Shown here: one piece after another, positions 7,928 through 14,981 of the stretch
Layout of the letters: every line of letters starts with the position of its first letter
Position numbering within the stretch: position 1 is the stretch's first letter
Translations under genes and position numbers: made by a program
The notes under the pieces: generated by a model
What the model was told of the DNA's origin: nothing
Databases searched by the model: none
Seen by the model: only the letters and a program-made list of their open reading frames with translations
Origin: Tenderia sp965602225
GTDB taxonomy: Bacteria > Pseudomonadota > Gammaproteobacteria > Tenderiales > Tenderiaceae
NCBI GenBank assembly: GCA_965602225.1
Contig: CBFCYE010000029.1
Span: forward strand, 1 to 31,395
Reading direction: 5' to 3'
DNA length: 31,395 bases

Positions 7928-8290
7928 ATGCGTTCTGATTTACTAGGTTCTATTCTGAGTGACTTGAATGGTGGTTCTACCGATATTGAAGCATCGGCAG
8001 TTATCTCAACCGATGGTTTGATTATGGCTGCCATGCTGCCAGCCAGCATGGATGAGGACAGAGTTGGTGCCATGGCAGCAGCCATGTTATCACTGGGCGA
8101 CCGTACCGCTCAGGAACTTGCCCGTGGCCACCTGGAGCAGGTTTTGATCAAAGGTGATAACGGTTATGTCTTGATGACTCATGCTGGTGACGAATCAGTG
8201 TTGTCGGTAATGGCAAAATCATCTGCACGTTTAGGCTTGATCTTTCTTGATGTAAAACGTGCTGCGGAGTCTATCGCCAAGGTTATCTGA
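7928..8290 (+). CDS. Roadblock/LC7 domain protein (MglB/CvnB-like)
   Basis: This 120-aa single-domain protein covers the whole Roadblock/LC7 fold. Features seen are an N-terminal helix (LLGSILSDLNG), the strand-turn ASAVISTDGLIMAAMLP, a long helix (VGAMAAAMLSLGDRTAQEL), strands (QVLIKGDNGYVLMTHAG, SVLSVMAKSSARLG) and a C-terminal helix (KRAAESIAKVI). Family members dimerise and bind Ras-like GTPases; MglB is the GTPase-activating protein for MglA. A GGGGGT ribosome site precedes the ATG. It lies 86 bases after the previous gene and two bases before the PAS gene. Interaction with the GTPase at 6648-7184 is the natural prediction. An identity with MglB itself is not claimed. Confidence 0.92.
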   Translation: MRSDLLGSILSDLNGGSTDIEASAVISTDGLIMAAMLPASMDEDRVGAMAAAMLSLGDRTAQELARGHLEQVLIKGDNGYVLMTHAGDESVLSVMAKSSARLGLIFLDVKRAAESIAKVI

Positions 8291-8292
8291 TT

Positions 8293-8769
8293 ATGGATGA
8301 CATGAAGCTGACAGATGTTGTCGGTGACTGCCGCGAAGTGTTGATGCAATATTTTGATGGCAGTAGTCGCACGGTTTTGGTAAGTGATATCGAAACCCCT
8401 TTACCTGATGGTCGCCTGATTGTGTCGCGTACTGATCCGGAAGGAATCATCACTCATGTTAACGATTCGTTTGTTGAGATGTCTGGCTTTAGCAGTGAAG
8501 AGTTAATTGGCAAACCGCACTATATTTTGCGTCACCCTGACATGCCTGCCGTGGCCTTTAAAGGGCTATGGCAGACCTTGTTGGAAGAAGGTAACAAATG
8601 GCATGGCTATGTTAAAAACTTGCGCAAGGATGGCGGTTTTTATTGGGTCTATGCAACAGTGATAGCCAATGTCAGAAATAATGAAGTGGTTGGTTTTACC
8701 TCGGTGAGACGCAAGCCATCAAGGCGCAAGGTCGAGGAGGCCGAGGCGCTCTACAAAACGTTGCTGTAG
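8293..8769 (+). CDS. Stand-alone Aer-type PAS domain protein (putative FAD redox sensor)
   Basis: This 158-aa cytoplasmic protein is essentially one PAS domain (residues about 42-140) with short tails and no output domain. The motif R80-H81-P-D83-M-P, followed by W103 and YVKNLRKDGGFYWV, matches the PAS domain of the aerotaxis receptor Aer, where the Arg, His, Asp and Trp at equivalent positions contact FAD. It could therefore bind FAD and report redox or oxygen state. It begins two bases after the Roadblock stop, so coupling with that protein is strong. An ATG nine bases later is an alternative start. With no signalling domain of its own, it most likely works through another protein of the cluster; that step is inference. 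Confidence 0.85.
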   Translation: MDDMKLTDVVGDCREVLMQYFDGSSRTVLVSDIETPLPDGRLIVSRTDPEGIITHVNDSFVEMSGFSSEELIGKPHYILRHPDMPAVAFKGLWQTLLEEGNKWHGYVKNLRKDGGFYWVYATVIANVRNNEVVGFTSVRRKPSRRKVEEAEALYKTLL

Positions 8770-8796
8770 TGCCGTAGGCAATGAGCAGGATGTGGT

Positions 8797-9543
8797 ATGA
8801 CCTATAATTTCACAGTAAGTCCTGATTTCAATCCCAGTTATCTTTCCGGCTGGTTTATCTTTAATACCTGGTTGCAGCGCCAGACAGGCGAGGCATTCCA
8901 CCTCGATCTATACGATGATTTTGATCTGCAGCGCCAGGCCATTGCCGAAGACAAGTTTGATCTGATTTATGCAAATCCCTATGACGCTGCAGTTTTGGTG
9001 CGGGAAAAGGGTTTTGTCCCCATTGCCTGTCCGGCAGGAAAATCGGACGAGGCTATGGTTATTGTTGCTGTGGATAATGAGGTTAATGAAATCGAGGGCC
9101 TGTCTGCCGGGGTTCGTATTTCTGCGACCAAAGACCCTGACGTCAACATGATGTGTATGATTATGCTTGAGCCTGCCGATCTGAGCCGTGACAATACGAT
9201 CACCAAACACTGTGATAGTTATGTGCTGGTGGCCAAGGATCTGATTCGAGGCCAGGCTGATGTTGGATTTTTCCTGCAAGAGACCTACGACAAATTGTCT
9301 CGTATGGTTAAAATGCAATTAAAGCCCTTGGTGCGAAGTCAGATTCAGGTGATCAATCATGTATTGTTGCTTGGGCCTGCCTTGCAACACCGGCAGCTAG
9401 AACTTCAGCAAGCGTTGCTGGATATGACGGCAACACCTGCCGGACAATCGCTGCTTGAATCATTGAGTTTTACTGCCTGGGCCAGGGTAGAGCCAGAAGA
9501 TACCGAATTCATGATTGATCTGATGGATACCCTGGAAACATAG
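8797..9543 (+). CDS. PhnD-like periplasmic-binding-protein fold without signal peptide
   Basis: This 248-aa protein resembles the phosphate/phosphonate binding proteins (PhnD family). Residues about 40-77 (LQRQAIAEDKFDLIYANPYD, then VLVREKGFVPIA) match the family's characteristic segment, and VLVAKDLIRGQADVGFFLQE resembles the second lobe. The N-terminus (MTYNFTVSPDFNPSY) is polar with no hydrophobic segment, so there is no export signal and the protein should remain in the cytoplasm. No ABC permease or ATPase gene is adjacent. It follows the PAS gene by 27 bases and closes the cluster. A role as a cytosolic ligand sensor for the GTPase module is the simplest idea, unproven. Confidence 0.75.
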   Translation: MTYNFTVSPDFNPSYLSGWFIFNTWLQRQTGEAFHLDLYDDFDLQRQAIAEDKFDLIYANPYDAAVLVREKGFVPIACPAGKSDEAMVIVAVDNEVNEIEGLSAGVRISATKDPDVNMMCMIMLEPADLSRDNTITKHCDSYVLVAKDLIRGQADVGFFLQETYDKLSRMVKMQLKPLVRSQIQVINHVLLLGPALQHRQLELQQALLDMTATPAGQSLLESLSFTAWARVEPEDTEFMIDLMDTLET

Positions 9544-9556
9544 CCGGGCAGTTTTA

Positions 9557-10096
9557 TTATTTCTTACCCCATACCTTTTCTAAAAACTGATCCCGGCCCG
9601 AGTTGTTGCGATAAAATTTGTAACGGATTGGGTTGAGTTGATAATAATCCTGGTGGTAATCCTCGGCTGGATAAAAGGCTGTCATGGCTTTTATTTCAGT
9701 AACGATAGGCTTAGAAAATACACCGCTGTCTTGCAGTTGTTGTTTAGATTGCTCGGCAATCAGGCGCTGCTCCTCATTATGGTAAAAAATGGCACTGCGG
9801 TACTGCGGTCCGACATCAACGAACTGACGATTAGCCGTAGTTGGGTCGACCTGCTGCCAATAGACCTCGAGTATTTCCTTATAGCTCAGTTTGCGCCGGT
9901 CATAACTGATCTGGATGACTTCGGCATGGCCGGTCTGGCCTGATGCAACCTGCTCGTAGCTGGGATCTTTTTCCACGCCGCCAGCGTAGCCAGAGATGGT
10001 CGATATCACTCCATCCAGGGCATCAAAGGGCGGCTGCATACACCAGAAACAGCCGCCTGCCAGGGTGGCCTTTTCAATATAGTCTGGGTTGCTCAT
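9557..10096 (-). CDS. msrA: Peptide-methionine (S)-S-oxide reductase
   Basis: This 179-aa enzyme reduces the S form of methionine sulfoxide in damaged proteins, using thioredoxin. The catalytic motif GCFWC sits near residues 15-19 (LAGGCFWCMQPPFDAL). Other conserved stretches include GYAGG, GHAEVIQISYD, QVDPTTANRQFVDVGPQYRS and AEDYHQDYY. The length is typical of a stand-alone MsrA, with no MsrB fusion. The reverse-strand ATG has an AAGGA ribosome site about six bases upstream. It converges on the GTPase cluster with a 13-base gap and no obvious terminator between them. Function is confident. Confidence 0.96.
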   Translation of the reverse strand: MSNPDYIEKATLAGGCFWCMQPPFDALDGVISTISGYAGGVEKDPSYEQVASGQTGHAEVIQISYDRRKLSYKEILEVYWQQVDPTTANRQFVDVGPQYRSAIFYHNEEQRLIAEQSKQQLQDSGVFSKPIVTEIKAMTAFYPAEDYHQDYYQLNPIRYKFYRNNSGRDQFLEKVWGKK

Positions 10097-10256
10097 AATT
10101 GTTCCTTCATGCGCTAAGGTTACTGCAAAGGATAAGGCAGGCTAGAATTTGAACATGCTTTTTCATTCGCCCCCACTTTTGTTGTTACGTCTTTGACACC
10201 ATTAATCTCTCTAATATCCAAAATCTGACTGCTGATTTTGAGTTTCATCAGGCGAT

Positions 10257-10280
10257 AAAAAAGGAGGCATAGCCTCCTTT
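10257..10280 (-). terminator. Rho-independent terminator of the FKBP isomerase gene
   Basis: A perfect nine-base stem (AAAGGAGGC at 10260-10268 with GCCTCCTTT at 10272-10280) with a three-base loop is followed, on the minus strand, by a T run. It lies 27 bases past the stop of the isomerase gene. Confidence 0.85.
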
Positions 10281-10306
10281 AATAATATCTTGTAGCAGAA
10301 TAATTT

Positions 10307-10789
10307 CTAGTGCTGGTGACCACCTGGACCGTGGACATGGCCGTGATCAAGTTCTTCTTCTGTAGGATCGCGAACCTCGATCACATCAACCTCAAAATTC
10401 AGGGTTACGCCAGCCAATGGGTGATTGCCATCGACGGTGACATTATCGTCTTCAACCGCTGTGACGGTGACAACACTCATGCCTTCGCCGGTCTGGGCAT
10501 GAAACTGCATGCCAGGTGTTACATCATCAACACCTTCAAACATATTCTTAGGCATGATCTGAATCATGCTGTCATCACGATCACCGTAGCCTTCAGCAGG
10601 TTCGATGGTGACATTGATGTTATCGCCAGCGCCTTTGCCTTCCAGCGCGGTTTCAAGACCAGGGATGATGCTGCCAACGCCGAGGATGAAGGCAAAGGGT
10701 GCGTCTTTATCAGCCTGATCGATCAGGACGCCATCGTTATCTTTGAGGATGTAGGTGATGGTGGCTACTTTGTTTGCTGCAATCTGCAT
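10307..10789 (-). CDS. slyD: FKBP-type peptidyl-prolyl isomerase, SlyD-like
   Basis: This is a 160-aa proline isomerase and chaperone of the cytoplasm. The FKBP part has ITYILKDNDGVLIDQ, then ILGVGSIIPGLETALEGKGAGD, followed by the insert-in-flap domain (EPAEGYGDRDDSMIQIMPK) and DGNHPLAGVTLNFEVDVIEV, the hallmark order of SlyD. The C-terminus is histidine-rich (HGHVHGPGGHQH), a short form of the SlyD metal-binding tail. The start is placed at the ATG whose first base is 10789 because SlyD homology begins there (MQIAANKVATITY). The frame stays open about 100 codons further upstream, but that part is unrelated and overlaps the divergent gene. An assignment to the closely related FkpB is less likely given the tail. 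Confidence 0.9.
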   Translation of the reverse strand: MQIAANKVATITYILKDNDGVLIDQADKDAPFAFILGVGSIIPGLETALEGKGAGDNINVTIEPAEGYGDRDDSMIQIMPKNMFEGVDDVTPGMQFHAQTGEGMSVVTVTAVEDDNVTVDGNHPLAGVTLNFEVDVIEVRDPTEEELDHGHVHGPGGHQH

Positions 10790-10916
10790 GGCAATGACTC
10801 TTTGAATTTTCCGAAAAAAGGCAATTTTACGCACCTCACCCGCTAGTTTCAAGCAGGGCGCATCCTGATTGCCTGTTTTGCCGCAATGGACGTAAGATTG
10901 CATAACCGTGATTAGT

Positions 10917-11339
10917 ATGGATTTCAGCGATAAAAATATGAATGAACAAGCAGATAGGGGAATAACCCTCTCTATAGGAGTGGTGGTAAACCATTTTGGT
11001 AGCATCTTGTTGGTTAAGCCTGATGTTGATGGTGAGTGGCAATTTCCAAGGCTGGTGCAGGGCTGGCATGAAACCATGCTTGATGCCATTGAGCGGGCTG
11101 TCTATGAACAGGCAGCTATCAGGGTTGAGGCGGGTGGGATTGTTCAGGCCTATGACCTGGTTGAGGTAGAGGCGGATAGTCACACTGTAATGCTGGATTT
11201 TGAGGCGACCTATCTCAGTGGTGACTTGCGCTGTGGTGAGCAGGTTGCCGATGTCGCCTGGGCCAGCGGCCTGGCACTGCGTTCAATGGCCGTTGAGGAA
11301 AACACGCTTGAGTTGCTGACAGATATGGGATTTATGTAG
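10917..11339 (+). CDS. Nudix-fold protein with degenerate Nudix box
   Basis: This protein of about 140 aa resembles Nudix hydrolases in overall pattern (ITLSIGVVVNHFGSILLVKP, GEWQFPRLVQGWHETMLDAI, ERAVYEQAAIRVEAGG). The Nudix box normally reads G-x5-E-x7-REUxEExGU. Here the final part is RAVYEQAAI, so one Glu is replaced by Ala, another by Gln and the Gly by Ala. Catalysis by the usual metal-bound mechanism is therefore doubtful. The start is uncertain: GTG at 10908, ATG at 10917 and ATG at 10938 are all in frame, with no strong ribosome site. It is divergent from the slyD-like gene and two bases upstream of a cupin gene, probably as one operon. Confidence 0.6.
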   Translation: MDFSDKNMNEQADRGITLSIGVVVNHFGSILLVKPDVDGEWQFPRLVQGWHETMLDAIERAVYEQAAIRVEAGGIVQAYDLVEVEADSHTVMLDFEATYLSGDLRCGEQVADVAWASGLALRSMAVEENTLELLTDMGFM

Positions 11340-11341
11340 TT

Positions 11342-11716
11342 ATGTCTAAACCGTATTTAATCCACTACGCTGAGGTTGAGCCGTTTGTTACCAAAGATGG
11401 CTCGGTGATCCGGGAATTAATGCATCCACTTCATCACGCCAGTCAGGCGCAAAGCCTGGCGGAGGCACGGTTGGTGGCTGGCCAAAAAACGCTTTTGCAT
11501 CGCCATCGGCGGACAGAGGAGTTGTATTACATCACCCATGGCAAGGGCATGATGACTATCGATGAGCAGCTGTTTGAAGTGCAGGCAGGGGATACGATGT
11601 GTATTTCACCTGGGCAGGCGCATTGTATTGAAAATATTAGCGTGGATGAGTTGCGCCTGCTTTGTTGTTGTAGCCCGGCCTATAGTCACGAAGATACGGA
11701 AATAATTGAAGCTTAA
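11342..11716 (+). CDS. Small cupin-domain protein
   Basis: This is a 124-aa single-domain cupin. The first cupin motif is visible as HRHRRTEELYYITHGKG (His, His and Glu as likely metal ligands) and the second as GDTMCISPGQAHCIEN (last His). It is probably a metal-binding beta-barrel of the cytoplasm. Small cupins include isomerases, dioxygenases and sugar-binding regulators, and nothing here picks one. It starts two bases after the Nudix-like gene, so the two are very likely co-transcribed and may act on the same metabolite. A cysteine cluster (LLCCCSP) lies near the C-terminus and is unusual. Confidence 0.82.
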   Translation: MSKPYLIHYAEVEPFVTKDGSVIRELMHPLHHASQAQSLAEARLVAGQKTLLHRHRRTEELYYITHGKGMMTIDEQLFEVQAGDTMCISPGQAHCIENISVDELRLLCCCSPAYSHEDTEIIEA

Positions 11717-11722
11717 TGACGT

Positions 11723-11755
11723 TGCCCCTGGCCAAATAAAATTGGCTTAGGGGCA
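11723..11755. terminator. Hairpin between converging genes, possible bidirectional terminator
   Basis: TGCCCCTGGCCAA (11723-11735) pairs with TTGGCTTAGGGGCA (11742-11755) with one bulge and a six-base AT loop. It lies between the cupin gene and the lipoprotein gene, which converge. There is no clear T run on either side, so termination efficiency is uncertain. Confidence 0.4.
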
Positions 11756-11761
11756 GGGGGA

Positions 11762-12847
11762 TTATTGCATCGCCATTTCCATCAACAGGTCACGCATATC
11801 CTTTTTCAGTTTGTATTCGGTTTTTTCGTAAACGCGGCGGATGGCCGCATTGCCATCAAGACCAGGCACTTCAATTTCCCATGTCTTGCTGCCGCGTACT
11901 TCACTGGTTACCTTGTCAGCCAACACCAGTTTTAACAGCCCATGTCCTATCGCCCAGCCGTTACGTTCACCAATGATGGAGGTTTCCAGGGTGCCGCTCA
12001 TGATGTAGTCAGGATGAACATTGGTAGGGCGTAGGCCTGCAGTGGTCAGGCCTCCCCTTATCATTGTTGTTACTCGTGCGGCATTCATTTCACCGGTCAG
12101 GCCAGAGGGTTCTATCTGTAATGTAGTGATGAGATTGATGGCATCCTTTTTCATCAGGCTCAGTTTGTATTCTGCAGCTATGCCGCGAGCAGTTAGATCA
12201 ACCACATGCATTGCATCTTGCATCTTGCCGCGCAACTGCTGGCAGCGCCAGGCCATGGCTATTTTACCGGCCTGAATAAACGGGTCAGGATTGCTGCGTG
12301 CCGCTTGCATGTACTCGCGTGTTTTTTCATCAAGGGCCTTGATCTGATTATCGAGATAACCGCGTCCGGCATTGCGGGGCAGGGCGGCGAGAGCGTGATA
12401 GCGGTTGTTAGTGCTGTCAAACCATTGTGCCACAATTTTAATCTTTGTCAGCACACGCCTAACCTCAGGAGATGCGACTGTAAGTGCCGTGTCGGGCAGG
12501 TTGGTTGTGATCAATTCATAGCCGGCACCAACCACGGCCTGTTCAACGGGCATTTCATATTCAGTGGTGTCGATGAGAAAGTAGCGACTGATATTGGCAA
12601 GTGCCTGTTGTGATGCTTGTTCGACAGTGTCTGCCTGAGTGCGGCTAGTGATGAAATCGACACGCGGGTAATCGCTACTTTCCCCCGTCACCCATGTAGG
12701 CTGAGGGCCTGATGGAATGGCTGCTTGCGCTGTCGACTGTTGAGTCGTCTGTGTAGCCGCTGGGTTTGATTCGTTGGTTGGTGTCGAAACACAGCCGCTA
12801 CAGATAATGGCGATGGCAAACGTGGTTGTTGCGATATTTCGGGCCAT
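11762..12847 (-). CDS. LPP20-like outer-envelope lipoprotein
   Basis: This is a 361-aa predicted lipoprotein. The N-terminus has a hydrophobic signal ending in ICSGC, giving a lipidated Cys at residue 19, followed by a polar Thr/Gln-rich linker. Residues about 50-155 (QPTWVTGESSDYPRVDFITS, ASQQALANISRYF, IKIVAQWFDSTNNRYHALAA) resemble the LPP20 lipoprotein family. The C-terminal half (about 225-361) is a separate region with alternating strands. It is encoded 70 bases downstream of bepA on the same strand, so the two may form an envelope operon. The function is unknown for most of the family; the lipoprotein call is firmer than the family call. Confidence 0.72.
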   Translation of the reverse strand: MARNIATTTFAIAIICSGCVSTPTNESNPAATQTTQQSTAQAAIPSGPQPTWVTGESSDYPRVDFITSRTQADTVEQASQQALANISRYFLIDTTEYEMPVEQAVVGAGYELITTNLPDTALTVASPEVRRVLTKIKIVAQWFDSTNNRYHALAALPRNAGRGYLDNQIKALDEKTREYMQAARSNPDPFIQAGKIAMAWRCQQLRGKMQDAMHVVDLTARGIAAEYKLSLMKKDAINLITTLQIEPSGLTGEMNAARVTTMIRGGLTTAGLRPTNVHPDYIMSGTLETSIIGERNGWAIGHGLLKLVLADKVTSEVRGSKTWEIEVPGLDGNAAIRRVYEKTEYKLKKDMRDLLMEMAMQ

Positions 12848-12917
12848 TATTTTCCTCTCTAATGCCGTTTATTTATATAGAGAATAACTTAAATACATTG
12901 CTGTTGTCGGTCAATGC

Positions 12918-14405
12918 TTAATTGCCCGCAGAGTCAGGCTTTTGTTCTTCTTCAAGTAGTTCAAGCTTGAGACGGTCTAGTTGTGCCTTGATCCGTTCAG
13001 TCTGGAAGGATGAATTGTCTGCTTGTTTGAGAGCGACTTCCAATTGTTCGATGGCCGTGCGCGTTTGGCCAATCATGTAGTAATAGTCGGCCATGGCCAT
13101 ATGTGCATTGCTGTCTCTTTTCGCCGCGCTCTCGGCCTTGGCCAGCAACTGATAATAGCTGGGCAGGGTGAATTTTTGTTGTTGCTGAATCAGTGCCCTG
13201 ATGTTGTCGGCAGCCATTTCCGGCTTGCCCGAGTCAATCAGGGCCTGGCTGTATAAGACGCTCAACTGGGGGTGGTTGGGAAATAGTAACAAGGCCTGCT
13301 GCAGGCGCGTAACAGCCCCATTATATTTTTGCTGCGCGATTTCAACCTGAGCCTTTAGGGCAATGTATGTTGCCGACTCTTTAGCCGTGTCGAGTAGTTT
13401 GTCAGTCAGCTTGTCGGCAGCATCCAAGTTGCCCGATTTTAGCTGGAGCAGGGCGTATTCATATTGTTCAGCTGCTGTCAGGATTTGTGAGTCAGCCAGC
13501 TTTGCCTCAAGCCTTTTCATATTGTGGGCTTGGTTTTTTTTGTCATAACTACGCAGTTTTGCCTGCATAAAAGGAAAGCTGGACGATAATTTTTCTGTTG
13601 TTTGTGGATATTGGCGCGCCCTGTTTTGCGAATCGGCAATGCGGCTAGGGGTGACTGGGTGGGTTCGTAGTAGTTCTGGCAAGTTGCTTTCCATATAACG
13701 ATAGGCCTCTTGCAGTCGATAGAAAAATCCGGGCATATGGTTAGGGTTAAAACCGGAATTGACCAAGATATCGATACCGACACGATCCGCTTCACGTTCA
13801 TGGCTGCGGGTAAAGTTGAGTTGTTGCTGAATATTGCCCGCGGCTGCGGTGGCAATCATCGCTGTGCTCAGTTCAGGTGAACCTAGAATGATCGCTGCCA
13901 GAATTGCTGCATAGGTTTGAACCTGGGCAGATGAGGCCTTTTGAAAAGCGCGGGCCAGGTGGCGTTGAGTGACATGAGAAATTTCATGGGCCATCACTGC
14001 GGCGAGTTCACCCTCAGATTCTGCCGCCAGAATGAGTCCGGAATGAAAGCCAATATGGCCACCAGGGCCGGCAAAGGCGTTGATGTTTGCTTCGTTGACA
14101 ATAAAAAAACTGAATGGTAGTTGCGTGTTCGCGGCTGACAGCAGACGATAGCCCAGGGCATTTATATAAGCGTTTATTTCGGGGTCTTCAATAATATCGA
14201 CATTCTGACGCAGGCTGTGCATAAACAGCTGGCCGAAGCGATAGTCATCTTCGGCGCTGAGTACACTGGCTGATGAATCCCCCAGCTCTGGCAGTTCTGA
14301 TGCAGCTAGCTTGGCCGGAAGGGCAAGGCAGCTGAAGACCAAAAAACAGCTAAAAAGAGCGGCCTTTAAACCTGGCAAAATGTTTTTGTGGAAAACTGAT
14401 GTCAT
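12918..14405 (-). CDS. bepA: Periplasmic M48 metalloprotease/chaperone BepA (YfgC)
   Basis: This 495-aa protein is close to the length of E. coli BepA (487). BepA degrades or assists LptD and other stalled outer-membrane proteins at the BAM complex. Seen here are a signal peptide (residues about 1-35, ending near KLAASE), the zinc motif H140-E-I-S-H144, the downstream EREAD motif near 203-207 that supplies the third ligand, and a conserved GPGGHIGFHSGLI segment. Residues about 300-480 form the TPR region (EYALLQLKSGNLDAADKL, and later repeats). It is transcribed divergently from tusA with about 100 bases between them. The family assignment is strong. Confidence 0.93.
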   Translation of the reverse strand: MTSVFHKNILPGLKAALFSCFLVFSCLALPAKLAASELPELGDSSASVLSAEDDYRFGQLFMHSLRQNVDIIEDPEINAYINALGYRLLSAANTQLPFSFFIVNEANINAFAGPGGHIGFHSGLILAAESEGELAAVMAHEISHVTQRHLARAFQKASSAQVQTYAAILAAIILGSPELSTAMIATAAAGNIQQQLNFTRSHEREADRVGIDILVNSGFNPNHMPGFFYRLQEAYRYMESNLPELLRTHPVTPSRIADSQNRARQYPQTTEKLSSSFPFMQAKLRSYDKKNQAHNMKRLEAKLADSQILTAAEQYEYALLQLKSGNLDAADKLTDKLLDTAKESATYIALKAQVEIAQQKYNGAVTRLQQALLLFPNHPQLSVLYSQALIDSGKPEMAADNIRALIQQQQKFTLPSYYQLLAKAESAAKRDSNAHMAMADYYYMIGQTRTAIEQLEVALKQADNSSFQTERIKAQLDRLKLELLEEEQKPDSAGN

Positions 14406-14506
14406 TAAAAAATAATCACTATGACCTGCCTAAGTATTGCAATGAGATGTGTTGGACAGAATGATATCATCGTCAGTTCATTTCTTTTAACGACTGTGGA
14501 AATCTG

Positions 14507-14740
14507 ATGGCTGAACAAATAGACCAAGAGCTTGATACCAGTGGTCTGAACTGCCCGATGCCTATTTTAAAACTCAAGCAGGCGCTCAAATCCATGCAAA
14601 GTGGTGAGCGGTTGCTGGTGATTGCCACCGACCCCGGTAGCCAGTCTGATTTCCCTGCCTTTGCCGCCCAGACCGGTCATCGTCTACTCGAGTCAAGAGT
14701 CGAGGCCGGTAAATTCATTTATGTGGTGGAAAAGACTTAA
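14507..14740 (+). CDS. tusA: TusA-family sulfur carrier protein
   Basis: This 77-aa protein has the diagnostic Cys-Pro-x-Pro motif (LNCPMPILKLKQAL, Cys16) and the C-terminal segment SQSDFPAFAAQTGH. TusA proteins carry persulfide sulfur from cysteine desulfurase to tRNA thiolation and, in sulfur oxidisers, to Dsr and Hdr-like pathways. No sulfur-oxidation genes are present in the window, so the tRNA role is the default reading. A GGAA ribosome site sits about six bases before the ATG. The gene stands alone, divergent from bepA. Confidence 0.92.
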   Translation: MAEQIDQELDTSGLNCPMPILKLKQALKSMQSGERLLVIATDPGSQSDFPAFAAQTGHRLLESRVEAGKFIYVVEKT

Positions 14741-14863
14741 AACTGTCTCATCTGCCACTGTTTTCTCAATATACCCTTTACGTCTTAACTTATTGAAAAA
14801 TACTCATTTAAGCTGGGTTTGTGTTGCTCTGTACCTGTAATTCTTATCAATTGTTAATTATTG

Positions 14864-14890
14864 TAAAGTTTTTGTGGGAATAGCCGTTTA
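14864..14890 (+). promoter_or_regulatory. Sigma-28 (FliA)-type promoter of the first chemoreceptor
   Basis: TAAAGTTT (14864-14871), exactly eleven bases, then GCCGTTTA (14883-14890). The -35 element matches the E. coli FliA consensus perfectly and the -10 element matches GCCGATAA at six of eight positions. It lies about 90 bases before the ATG of a chemoreceptor, the classic context for this sigma factor. Confidence 0.75.
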
Positions 14891-14981
14891 AGTAATTAAG
14901 GGCTTAATAATATATCTTGAATATATCTTTGTTGTGGTGATGTGAGGTCATGTTTTTTTGCCTGACCTTGGAGAAGGGAAA

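Noticed and set aside
8908..9318. Minus-strand open frame opposite the PhnD-like gene
   Set aside because: The plus-strand frame has clear family motifs and operon context; the antisense product shows none.
10790..11089. Upstream in-frame extension of the SlyD-like gene (about 100 codons, minus strand)
   Set aside because: FKBP homology begins exactly at the internal ATG at 10789; the extension has no resemblance to the family and overlaps the divergent Nudix-like gene.
14958..14981. TTG start eight codons upstream of the first chemoreceptor ATG
   Set aside because: The ATG at 14982 has a strong GGAGAAGGG ribosome site, which lies inside the extended frame, and receptors typically start with the short basic stretch seen at the ATG.
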